Shown piece after piece: positions 6,577 to 14,840 of a stretch of 35,924 nucleotides of DNA (within the stretch, counting starts at the first letter, position 1; every line of letters begins with the position of its first letter). Below the pieces are notes generated by a model. The model had not been told where the DNA came from. It searched no databases and saw nothing but the letters and a program-made list of their open reading frames with translations. The stretch is taken from assembly GCA_022561095.1 (NCBI GenBank), contig JADFRV010000003.1, forward strand, positions 1-35,924, given 5' to 3'. This DNA is from Chloroflexota bacterium. Its GTDB lineage: Bacteria; Chloroflexota; Dehalococcoidia; SM23-28-2; RBG-16-64-32. The translations under genes and the position numbers were made by a program.

Positions 6577-7779
6577 GTGGCTGGTGCACTTGAGGGAGTG
6601 AAGGTTGTCGAGCTGGGGCTGTGGGTGGCCGCACCATCGGCGGCGGCGATGCTGTCCGATTGGGGCGCCCAGGTGATCAAGATCGAGCCACCGCAGGGCG
6701 ACCCGTTCCGGGGCCTGTTCGCGTCCTTAATGGGCTCGCCGGTGACCGTGAACCCTCCTTTCGAAACCGACAACCGGGGCAAGCGCAGCGTGGCGTTGAA
6801 CCTGGAGAGAGAGGAGGCGCGCGAGATCGCCTTCCGCCTCATCGAGGGGGCGGACGTGTTCGTGACCAACATGCGGCCGCGCGCCCTGGACCAGTTCGGG
6901 CTGAGCTACGAGGAGCTAAGCCGCCGCTACCCGCGGCTGGTCTACTGCCAGGTGACGGGCTACGGGCCGGACGGGCCGGACCGGAACCGGGCGGCGTACG
7001 ACATAGGGGCGTTCTGGTCGCGGGCCGGTGTCGCGGCCGCCCTCACGCCGGCGGGGGCTGAGATACCGCAGCAGCGAGGCGGCATGGGCGACCATATGGC
7101 CGGCACCGCCGCGGCGGGCGCGGTATGCGCCGCTCTGCTGGCCCGGGAGAAGACCGGCAAGGGGCAAAGAGTGGACGTGTCTCTCCTTCGCATGGGGGTG
7201 TACATGATGGGCTGGGATGTCAGCCTGGCCCTCAGGCTCAAGGTCCCTATCGTGCCGTACGACCGCCAGCACGCCATCAACCCCATCATCACGTGCTACA
7301 AGTCAGGCGACGAGCGTTGGTTCTGGCTTCTCCTTCTCCAGGCGGACCGGCACTGGGGCGACCTGTGCCGGGCGATCGGGCGGGAGGAGCTGATGACGGA
7401 CAGCCGGTTCGAGAACATCGAGCAGCGGCGGGCTAACGGCCCGGCGCTTGTGGCGGAGCTGGACGCGGTGTTCGCTACGAAGAGCATGGCCCAGTGGGGG
7501 GAGATATTCGACCGGCACGACGTGTGGTGGGCGCCGGTCAACTCCATCAACGAGGTGGTGGAGGACCCGATGGCCCAGGCCGCAGGCGCCTTCGCCGAGA
7601 TCCCTGGGCCGGACGGCCCCATCCCGGTGGTGGCCACACCAGCCGATTTCACCGACACGCCCCAGGCGCCGCGAGGCGCCGTGCCGGAGCTGGGGCAGCA
7701 CACGGAGGAGGTGCTGCTGGAGCTGGGTTACAACTGGGATCAGATCGTGGCTCTGAAAGAGCGGGGGGCGATTCCCTGA
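6577..7779 (+). CDS. CaiB/BaiF (family III) CoA-transferase
   Basis: LEGVKVVELGLWVAAPSAAAMLSDWGAQVIKIEPPQGDPFRG...NRGKRSVALNLEREEAREIAFRLIEGADVFVTNMRPRALDQFGLSYEEL. Start placed at GTG 6577 (GCGAGG upstream) because the listed 6349 start would run through the tRNA fragment. Confidence 0.93.
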   Translation: MAGALEGVKVVELGLWVAAPSAAAMLSDWGAQVIKIEPPQGDPFRGLFASLMGSPVTVNPPFETDNRGKRSVALNLEREEAREIAFRLIEGADVFVTNMRPRALDQFGLSYEELSRRYPRLVYCQVTGYGPDGPDRNRAAYDIGAFWSRAGVAAALTPAGAEIPQQRGGMGDHMAGTAAAGAVCAALLAREKTGKGQRVDVSLLRMGVYMMGWDVSLALRLKVPIVPYDRQHAINPIITCYKSGDERWFWLLLLQADRHWGDLCRAIGREELMTDSRFENIEQRRANGPALVAELDAVFATKSMAQWGEIFDRHDVWWAPVNSINEVVEDPMAQAAGAFAEIPGPDGPIPVVATPADFTDTPQAPRGAVPELGQHTEEVLLELGYNWDQIVALKERGAIP

Positions 7780-7792
7780 GGCGGGAAAAGCA

Positions 7793-7820
7793 AGAAGCGG
7801 GCCGGCACCGGCCCGCTTCT
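7793..7820 (+). terminator. Terminator-like hairpin after the CoA-transferase
   Basis: Perfect 13-bp inverted repeat AGAAGCGGGCCGG-CA-CCGGCCCGCTTCT; no U-tract. Confidence 0.6.
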
Positions 7821-7889
7821 CAGCGGAGCTAACGCGGCGTCAAAATTGCCTTCTTGACGCCAACGCCCAAAGGAGATACGGTGAGCGAG

Positions 7890-8012
7890 GTTGCCCACCA
7901 TCTAGGGCTGTCGGTAGGAGGACCCCTGGCCCCCTGAGGGACGGCAGATACCTCAGGTCGCGGCCGGCCCCCCTTGCGGCGATCTTGCCGGCGGTCCTAG
8001 ACGGTGGGTAAC
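7890..8012 (+). ncRNA. Candidate structured RNA (three-way-junction-like), family not recognised
   Basis: Closing arms gttgcccaccatctagg (7890-7906) and cctagacggtgggtaac (7996-8012) pair over 17 positions with one wobble and one mismatch. Two inner stems: GCTGTC/GACGGC and GCCGGC/GCCGGC. A TTTT run follows arm 2. Strand uncertain. Confidence 0.4.
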
Positions 8013-8117
8013 TTTTATCGCCGCCGTCCCTCCTCGGCTGATTCGTCCCTTACCTTGACTTGAGCAGTCGCCACCCGTCTATGCGGGTTCAGGCCGGCAG
8101 AGCGAGAACTCGCGCGC

Positions 8118-8145
8118 TAATCAGGGGTCTTCCTCCTCCTGATTA
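8118..8145. other. Hairpin in convergent intergenic region
   Basis: TAATCAGG ... CCTGATTA perfect 8-bp inverted repeat. Confidence 0.5.
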
Positions 8146-8254
8146 CGACGTCACGATGTTATGAAAAGCTCTGCGGCCTGGCAAGGTTCAACGGCTGATT
8201 CTTGACTGGTTTTTGTGAAAAGACTGTGAGAATCGCGTGAAGAACACGCCCGCC

Positions 8255-11200
8255 CTACTCGTAACGCAAAGCTTCGGCGATAGGGACGCTAGCGGCCTGG
8301 CGCGAAGGAACGATCGTCATCAGAAGCGAGGCGAAGAAGGCGAAGGCGGAGATGAGCGCTATCTGGAACCAGGGTATGGCGTACCCTGAGTCCGAGGTGG
8401 GGAACTCGTCTGAGGTTATGAGGAAGTAGGAAAGCCAGATAGCCAGCCCAACCCCGGAGAGGACGCCCAGCGCCGCTACGAACGTGGATTCCAAGATGAA
8501 GCTCAAGGCCACCGTGCCGCGGGTGTAGCCTATAGCCCGGAGCATGCCGATCTGCTGCCTGCGCTCCACCACCGAGCGGAAGGCGATGACGCCCACGGCG
8601 GCGATACCCACGAACAGGCCCAGGCCCATGAACGCCTGCATCAGCCGGAAGAAGTTGCGGAACAGCGCCTGATCATCGTCGATGTCATTCTTGATGGACG
8701 ATGCCTGAGCGCCGCTTGTTGTGAGGGCGGACTCGACCTCCTTAGCCACGCCCACCGCGTCGCCAGGGCTCTCCAGCCCGACGTAATACTGGGAAGATCC
8801 CGCCTCGCCGAACACGTCCGCGAAGGTACGCTCCGGGATGAAGACCCCGAAGAAGGCCGAGCTTGAGGCGAAGCTGATGACGCCGATGATGCTCACCTGC
8901 CTGGTGTTTCCGGACACAGGGTCACGCACCTCGATGGTGACAGGGTCGAAGACGTCGGCGCCCTCGGGGATGCCGTCCAGATTGAAGGTGGGACCGAAGT
9001 TGAAACCACCCTCGATAGCGAAGGCGTCGATGAGGGCGACGTCCTCGCCGTCCCGTATCTGCTGCCACACCGCCTGATCGCTATCGAAGCCCGTGGCGCG
9101 GGCCTCGAGCGCGATGTCGGCGCCGTCCACGAAGCCAGGGCTGACGCCGCTGACGAAGTAGTCGTCGAAGTCGTCGCCCGGCAGCTCGCGCACCTCGGGG
9201 AAGGTGAAGCGGCCGGGCAGGCTGAGACGGCCCACGGAGCGGAACTGGGATGTGTCGACGGAGCCCTCAGCCTCCAGCGCCGCCACCAGGTCGCCGCCCA
9301 GGGGGTTGTTGGCGTTCTCCTCCACCAGCACGTCCCAGCCGCCGCGGGCCTCGTCGCCGAGGAACAGCCGGTCGAAGTTGAGGTTCATGGTGGACATCAT
9401 CACGAGGGCGAAGACGATGAGCGAGATCATGGCCATGGTCATGCCGGTGCGGAACTTGTTGGCGAGGGGATAGGCGACGGCGGTCTTCATGGCGGGCAGG
9501 ATGCGTCCGAACCGGGCCCCGAGGCGCGAGAGGAGGGCCAGGATGATGTCTGCGTTGTAGATGAGGACGAAGGTGGAGGCGGCGACCATGGAGATGCCGC
9601 TGAGGAAGAACATCTCGGGGCCGCCCTCCAGCGGCCCGAACAGGAACTCCAGGCGGCTGCCCGCGGTAAGGCCCCAGAGGAGCAGCAGGAAGATGCCCGT
9701 CGCTGTAAAAACGGGGCGCCCAGGCAGCCGGAAGAAGCGGAGGACGATAGCGGCGCCGAAGACGATCAAAGAGAAGCCGAAGGCGAAGGGGAATGTGGAA
9801 TCGGACCCGAGCCCCGACTGCATCATGAGGGCTCCGACGACCACACCTACCGTACCGAAGCCAGCGCTCCACGCGATGGGCCGATCACGGTCCTGAAGCG
9901 CCACCAGGACAAGGCCAAGAGGTGGCACCACGACTCCAAGCAGGACGAACCAATTGGGGACACTCCGAGGCCTGCGATCACGCGTGAGCCGGATTAGGAC
10001 TAGAGATGCCAAGTAGTGAAACGGAGTCAACAAGAGGGGCCAGGTCGGAATCCGCTCGCGGCGTCCCACAAAGAGGGTAACCTGATAGAGCGGAAAAGCC
10101 AGGATCGGGATGGGGAACCATAGGGGCCAAAACCAACGCATCGGACGGTCGCTGGACCTCTGACTGGCTGCCATGCTGAACCTTTCACCTCGCAGCAAGT
10201 AGAGCCATGGGCCAACTAGCCCTATGACGGCGGCAATCAGGAATAAAGGAGCGAGGTCGCCGAATTGGAGCGCTGCAATCAAAGAAAGGAGAATGGTTCC
10301 CACGGCAGCGAAGGCGTTGAGGACGCCACGGAGGTAGCCCTTCACGGTGGCTTGTTCCGGATTCGCCGCCTGGGTCTCCGGGAGGTTACGAATCGCCGCC
10401 ACGATGTTCAAGTTGGAGACGCGCCAGGAGGAGAAGGTGACGGTGATGAAGGTCAGGACCACACCGAGGCTGTAAGAGATGATGATGGTACGAAGGGTGA
10501 TATGGGGCTGAATGTTCAGGTCGAACTCAGAGAAGATGCGGGCCATTATCTGCGTCATGCCGAAGGAGATGAGGATACCGAGGGCGGCGCCGACGGCGGC
10601 TGCGACCAGGTTGTAGACCATGCCTTCCGAGAGGAATGCCTGGACGAGCTGGCCGCGCTTGGTACCGATAGCGCGGGTCATCCCCAACTCTGACTTCCGC
10701 TCGGCGGCCAGCATGACGAAGATCATCAGTATGAGAAGCATGCCGGCGGCGATGGAGAAGAGGCCGAAGATGAGGAAGAAGGTGACCATGAAGCTGCCAT
10801 CCTCCTCAGCATGATCCACGCCGTCCTGCTTGAAAGGCTCGATATCAAGGTCCAGCCCCTCGTCCGCGATCACCCTCTCGACGCTGGCCACAACCGCATC
10901 GGTCAGCTCTACGCCGTCGCGGACGCCGCCGCTGTTGGAGATGGCGATGACGTTGACCTCACCTTCGCGCCCCAGGACACGCTGCACGGTCTCCAGTCTG
11001 GTCACCAGCCCTTCAGTCTGCTCGAAATCGAAGACGCCGGTGGTGACGCGATCCTCCACGACATCCGCAACAGTGAACTCCAGCGGCTGGTTGTGGACGA
11101 ACACCTGGATCAAGTCGCCGGGCTGAATGTCCGCCTCGTCAGCCAGGGATTCGTTCACGTACACTTCGTTTACCGCCAGGTCAGCTACCTGGACGGCGTC

Positions 11201-11731
11201 GCCGCTGGTAGAGACGAAATCGGGGAAGGCAGCCAGCTTGTTCGGGTCGAGGCCCACGATGTTCGCCTCGGGCGAGCTGAGGCCGGTGCCGGGGTTTATC
11301 ACAGGCACAACCTCAAACAAGATGGGCAGAACACCATCGATATTGGGGTCGTCTGCCAGAGCCGCTTCGAACTCCTCCGCCAGAGTCTCAGGAAAGGAGC
11401 CGTTGGGGTTGGCCGCGCCGCCCCCGCCGCTCTGGCTGCGGAGCAGCACTATCTCGTCCACGTGGCCCAGCTGGGTGAAAGTCTGGTTGGTGATGCTGTG
11501 GTTGATGGTATCGCCGGTGGTGAAGGCGGCGGAGATGATCAGAGTGCTGAGCATGAGACCGACCACGATGAGTACGGTCTGGGCCATGCGCCGGGGGATG
11601 TTGCGCAGGCCGATGAGGAACATGACGCGGTTGCGCAGGACGACGTAGCCGACGACTGACAGGGAAACTCCCAGCAGCGCCAGCAGCACCAGCATGATGC
11701 TGGTCATAGGGATGCCGAATAGCGCGTCCAT
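8255..11731 (-). CDS. ABC transporter permease with two FtsX/MacB-like modules
   Basis: Two FtsX-type segments (GLFSIAAGMLLILMIFVMLAAERKSELGMTRAIGTKRGQLVQAFLSEGM and GLFVGIAAVGVIAFRSVVERRQQIGMLRAIGYTRGTVALSFILEST) with large extracytoplasmic domains and many TM segments. Confidence 0.93.
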   Translation of the reverse strand: MDALFGIPMTSIMLVLLALLGVSLSVVGYVVLRNRVMFLIGLRNIPRRMAQTVLIVVGLMLSTLIISAAFTTGDTINHSITNQTFTQLGHVDEIVLLRSQSGGGGAANPNGSFPETLAEEFEAALADDPNIDGVLPILFEVVPVINPGTGLSSPEANIVGLDPNKLAAFPDFVSTSGDAVQVADLAVNEVYVNESLADEADIQPGDLIQVFVHNQPLEFTVADVVEDRVTTGVFDFEQTEGLVTRLETVQRVLGREGEVNVIAISNSGGVRDGVELTDAVVASVERVIADEGLDLDIEPFKQDGVDHAEEDGSFMVTFFLIFGLFSIAAGMLLILMIFVMLAAERKSELGMTRAIGTKRGQLVQAFLSEGMVYNLVAAAVGAALGILISFGMTQIMARIFSEFDLNIQPHITLRTIIISYSLGVVLTFITVTFSSWRVSNLNIVAAIRNLPETQAANPEQATVKGYLRGVLNAFAAVGTILLSLIAALQFGDLAPLFLIAAVIGLVGPWLYLLRGERFSMAASQRSSDRPMRWFWPLWFPIPILAFPLYQVTLFVGRRERIPTWPLLLTPFHYLASLVLIRLTRDRRPRSVPNWFVLLGVVVPPLGLVLVALQDRDRPIAWSAGFGTVGVVVGALMMQSGLGSDSTFPFAFGFSLIVFGAAIVLRFFRLPGRPVFTATGIFLLLLWGLTAGSRLEFLFGPLEGGPEMFFLSGISMVAASTFVLIYNADIILALLSRLGARFGRILPAMKTAVAYPLANKFRTGMTMAMISLIVFALVMMSTMNLNFDRLFLGDEARGGWDVLVEENANNPLGGDLVAALEAEGSVDTSQFRSVGRLSLPGRFTFPEVRELPGDDFDDYFVSGVSPGFVDGADIALEARATGFDSDQAVWQQIRDGEDVALIDAFAIEGGFNFGPTFNLDGIPEGADVFDPVTIEVRDPVSGNTRQVSIIGVISFASSSAFFGVFIPERTFADVFGEAGSSQYYVGLESPGDAVGVAKEVESALTTSGAQASSIKNDIDDDQALFRNFFRLMQAFMGLGLFVGIAAVGVIAFRSVVERRQQIGMLRAIGYTRGTVALSFILESTFVAALGVLSGVGLAIWLSYFLITSDEFPTSDSGYAIPWFQIALISAFAFFASLLMTIVPSRQAASVPIAEALRYE

Positions 11732-11734
11732 CTT

Positions 11735-12535
11735 CTAGCTGGCCTCCGCCGGCGTTGCCGGGCCCCAGATACCCGCTGCCCGATCGATGATGCGGTTGTC
11801 GCTTGTGATCTGACCGTCCTGCATCTTGATGATGCGGCCCGTCCGCTCCGCCACCTCCCGGGCGTGCGTCACGAGCACGAACGTCTGATGGTGCTTCTCG
11901 TTGAGGTCGCAGAGGAGATCCATGATCTCGTTGGCGTTGGTGCTGTCCAGGTCGCCGGTGGGCTCGTCGCCCCAGACGATTGCCGGATCGTTGACCAACG
12001 CGCGGGCGATCGTCACGCGCTGTCGCTGGCCGCCGGAGAGCTCGCCCGGCTTGTGGGAGGCCCAATCGCGTAAGTGGACGGTCTCGAGGGCGGCGAGGGC
12101 CTTCTCGCGGGCCCGGCGGGCGGAGGTGCCGGAGACCAGCAACGGCAGCTCCACGTTTTCGATAGCGGAGAGCACCGGCAGCAGGTTGTAGAACTGGAAG
12201 ACGAAGCCCATATGGCGGGCGCGGTACTCCGTCTTCTTGTTGTCCGATAGGGTATTGACGTCGGCGCCGTCCACGAGCACCTGGCCGGAGTCGATGACGT
12301 CCAGGCCGCTGAGGCAGTTGAGGAGGGTGGTCTTGCCGCAGCCGGAGGGGCCCATGATGGCCACCATCTCCCCTCGTTCGATCGTGAGGCTGACGCCGCG
12401 CAGCGCTTCGACCTTCACCTTGCCTGTGTCATAGGTCTTTACGATATCGGTGGCCTGGATGATGACTTCATCCCGAGACGTCAACTGTCCCTCTCTTTCC
12501 TTGGTATGCGGTCTGGCCAACTGGGCGGATGTCAT
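11735..12535 (-). CDS. ABC transporter ATP-binding protein (LolD/MacB-type)
   Basis: Walker [13 protein letters not shown], signature [15 protein letters not shown], Walker [21 protein letters not shown] upstream of ATG. Confidence 0.96.
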   Translation of the reverse strand: MTSAQLARPHTKEREGQLTSRDEVIIQATDIVKTYDTGKVKVEALRGVSLTIERGEMVAIMGPSGCGKTTLLNCLSGLDVIDSGQVLVDGADVNTLSDNKKTEYRARHMGFVFQFYNLLPVLSAIENVELPLLVSGTSARRAREKALAALETVHLRDWASHKPGELSGGQRQRVTIARALVNDPAIVWGDEPTGDLDSTNANEIMDLLCDLNEKHHQTFVLVTHAREVAERTGRIIKMQDGQITSDNRIIDRAAGIWGPATPAEAS

Positions 12536-12552
12536 GGTTTGTGTTCCTCCTC

Positions 12553-12714
12553 CTATTTAGCCTGAGGGGCGAGTTTGTGCAACATTTCTGTCACGCCAAC
12601 GCTCAGGCCTGCCTCCGTCGCGATCTCCTCAATAGTAGCGCCGTGGACACCGTTACGCACGATCATCCTCATCGCCGCGCCCAAAACAGCCTCCGTTCGG
12701 GCATCGATATGCAC
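12553..12714 (-). CDS. TetR-type helix-turn-helix mini-ORF (53 aa), truncated TetR or HTH-only regulator
   Basis: GTG start with AAGGGAAGG 6 nt upstream; (M)[52 protein letters not shown] matches a TetR N-terminal HTH and stops where YHHF would follow. Not in the ORF track. Confidence 0.6.
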   Translation of the reverse strand: MHIDARTEAVLGAAMRMIVRNGVHGATIEEIATEAGLSVGVTEMLHKLAPQAK

Positions 12715-12780
12715 ATTCGACCTTCCCTTTCACGGTCCTCTGAACAGGGTAACAACGAGTCAGTACAGCACCACTGTTTC

Positions 12781-12840
12781 ACCATCTGCTTTCTGTGCAC
12801 GGCGTTAGTCCATGAGTCGTGCATGTTTCAGCCGGTGCGG
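12781..12840 (+). repeat. 60-bp direct repeat, copy 1
   Basis: accatctgctttctgtgcacggcgttagtccatgagtcgtgcatgtttcagccggtgcgg; 59/60 identical to 13572-13631. Confidence 0.97.
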
Positions 12841-12945
12841 GCCTACCTTCTTCGGAGTCACTCAACCGAACGCTCGCTTTGGTGCGCTCTCGTTAATCAA
12901 GATCTTCCTTACAGCCTTAGCTCCTAATTGCAATCTATCAACCCA

Positions 12946-13395
12946 TTAATTGACCGACAAGGCATCGGGAGCCAAGTCAGTCTGAATGATAATAAACTCA
13001 TGGGCCTTCCCACCTCTGTTACTCACGTCGAATGTGATAGAGCCTGCCGTTACGGAGGCGCTATCTGCATTGACGAACCACTCTCCCAGTTCCACATTCA
13101 CGGTCGCACCCTGGGAGTCGGCCTCGTCGATGACCTCGAAGGCTGTATACATTCCATTCTTGTAATGGCCCCTGAGGTTGCAGAAGAGTACGTACTTGCC
13201 GGGCGCGAGATCAAACATGCCGCTAGCCGACTTGCCAGGTCCCAACTTGCTCTCCCCGATGCTGCCGTTGACCATTCCAGCTTGCGACTCGTCCACCTGG
13301 CCCCACCCGCAGGCCGCTAGTACCAAAGTCAGGGCCACGACCATCCCCAACAGCATCGTGATGGTGCCAACCGCCCGTCGGTGTCCGCTCGTCAC
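12946..13395 (-). CDS. Lipoprotein cupredoxin with circularly permuted domain order
   Basis: Lipobox LVLAAC; Cu-site motif FCNLRGHYKNGM precedes the motif VTAGSITFDVSNRGGKAHEFIIIQTDLAPDAL that is normally N-terminal. GTG start at 13395 has AAGGGAGG upstream; an alternative ATG is at 13491. Confidence 0.85.
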   Translation of the reverse strand: MTSGHRRAVGTITMLLGMVVALTLVLAACGWGQVDESQAGMVNGSIGESKLGPGKSASGMFDLAPGKYVLFCNLRGHYKNGMYTAFEVIDEADSQGATVNVELGEWFVNADSASVTAGSITFDVSNRGGKAHEFIIIQTDLAPDALSVN

Positions 13396-13571
13396 GACAT
13401 TGGCCTCCCTTGTATGTTGGCCAGTTTTGCCCGTGTCGCCAAGAACCAACGTTGGTTTCTTCTCTTGCGTGCTCTCTCTTACGCTGTTCATGTTGTCCTC
13501 TCTCACCGGAATACAGGTATCGCCTGTTCGGTCATACTCGCCCGGCGGCCTTCTCCCCAGGAGAATTCCTA

Positions 13572-13631
13572 ACCATCTGCTTTCTGTGCACGGCGTTAGT
13601 CCACGAGTCGTGCATGTTTCAGCCGGTGCGG
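13572..13631 (+). repeat. 60-bp direct repeat, copy 2
   Basis: accatctgctttctgtgcacggcgttagtccacgagtcgtgcatgtttcagccggtgcgg; overlaps the 3' end of the LuxR-type gene. Confidence 0.97.
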
Positions 13632-14557
13632 CGGCGGCTGCCAATAGGAGTTGGAACGTACGCTGAGGCGGTGTCACCGGGCTGGACGAAACCAATCTCA
13701 TAGGCGAACGACGCAGCCTGAGTACGGTCTCGAAGATCAAGCTTGGAGAGGACGCGCTTTACGTGGGTCTTGACCGTGCCCTCGCTGATAACGAACGCCT
13801 CCGCGATCTCGGCGTTGGAGTGTCCTCGGGCGATAAGCCCGAGGACCTCCTTTTCTCTGCGTGTCAGGGCATCGAGGCCTGTGAGCCCCTCGGCGGGCGC
13901 CGCCTGTGACTCCTCTATGGGAGCCCTAGAACCTCCCTCCGGACCGCCCGGGGTAGGCTCGATCTCGGGGGGCACCGTTGGGATATTCTTGGCCCGAGTT
14001 CCGAGCATCAGCCTTGCCCATGACGCGTGAACAGCCGAAGCTATGTTGACGAGATGTACAGTGGCCAGGAACATGAGCAGACCCAATGGAACTAGCACGA
14101 GACCTTCTAGGACAGTGTCGACCTGGGGGCCATTCGCCCCGAAGTGCTGGTGAGGGCCGGAAAGCGCGATCACCGCCGGTGCGCTGATGAAGACGCCCGT
14201 GATGACGCTCGCCACAATGAGGCCAACGAACGCGGCGATGCCAATGGGGAACTGCGCGAAAAGGTAGACTATGCCGGTCCACGTAGTGGGGTCGATGAGG
14301 CGCATCCATACTTGGGACCGAGCGGATTGTCCGGCTTCAATTGCGGTCGGCGGACGTCGAAGCTCGATCTGAGCCACCTTTCGAACGACCCAGGCCTCGG
14401 CGTCGCCAGCCCAACGGGATAGAAATAGGGTCGCGATCAGCAACACCGGACCAACGATGGTCCAGATCATGGCCCCGCCGACCGCCAGCGCGACGACAAG
14501 GCCGACAAAGTAGGCAATTCCCAGAGGGAACATTGCCAGTAGGTGGAGCGCTCGCAA
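13619..14557 (-). CDS. Membrane-embedded sensor-domain protein with C-terminal LuxR-type HTH
   Basis: Repeated FPLGIAYFVGLVVALAVGGAM / FPIGIAAFVGLIVASVITGVF TM segments, then LDALTRREKEVLGLIARGHSNAEIAEAFVISEGTVKTHVKRVLSKLDLRDRTQAASFAYE. The frame stays open upstream to about 14644. Confidence 0.9.
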   Translation of the reverse strand: MRALHLLAMFPLGIAYFVGLVVALAVGGAMIWTIVGPVLLIATLFLSRWAGDAEAWVVRKVAQIELRRPPTAIEAGQSARSQVWMRLIDPTTWTGIVYLFAQFPIGIAAFVGLIVASVITGVFISAPAVIALSGPHQHFGANGPQVDTVLEGLVLVPLGLLMFLATVHLVNIASAVHASWARLMLGTRAKNIPTVPPEIEPTPGGPEGGSRAPIEESQAAPAEGLTGLDALTRREKEVLGLIARGHSNAEIAEAFVISEGTVKTHVKRVLSKLDLRDRTQAASFAYEIGFVQPGDTASAYVPTPIGSRRRTG

Positions 14558-14840
14558 GTAGGTGCGCGGTGCGACAATCGGCCCGAATACCTTCCCTAGC
14601 GGCGTCCCAAATGGACCGTAGATACGAGAAATCGCGTCGTTCGTGGCTTTCTCCTTCCGGTGGTGCCCTAAGCCTAGCGCTGAGCTTGCCGATAGGTCTA
14701 GCCTGCGACGCGTACCAGTGCCGGCGCGTCTCTCTAGAGGGGTATTTTGGCGTGATGGAGAGAATATCTAAGAAGGCGAGGCGTTTTGTCTTAGGACGGC
14801 CGTAGCCTAGCAGGACGTCGGCGTTGGCGTCGGCGGACGG

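Noticed and set aside
10811-11659. 282-aa plus-strand ORF over the ABC permease
   Set aside because: Antisense to a well-supported permease; no recognisable domain.
12946-13740. Long N-terminal extension of the cupredoxin ORF (264 aa)
   Set aside because: The first part lies antisense to the LuxR-type gene and across the direct repeat; RBS-supported starts are internal (13395 or 13491).
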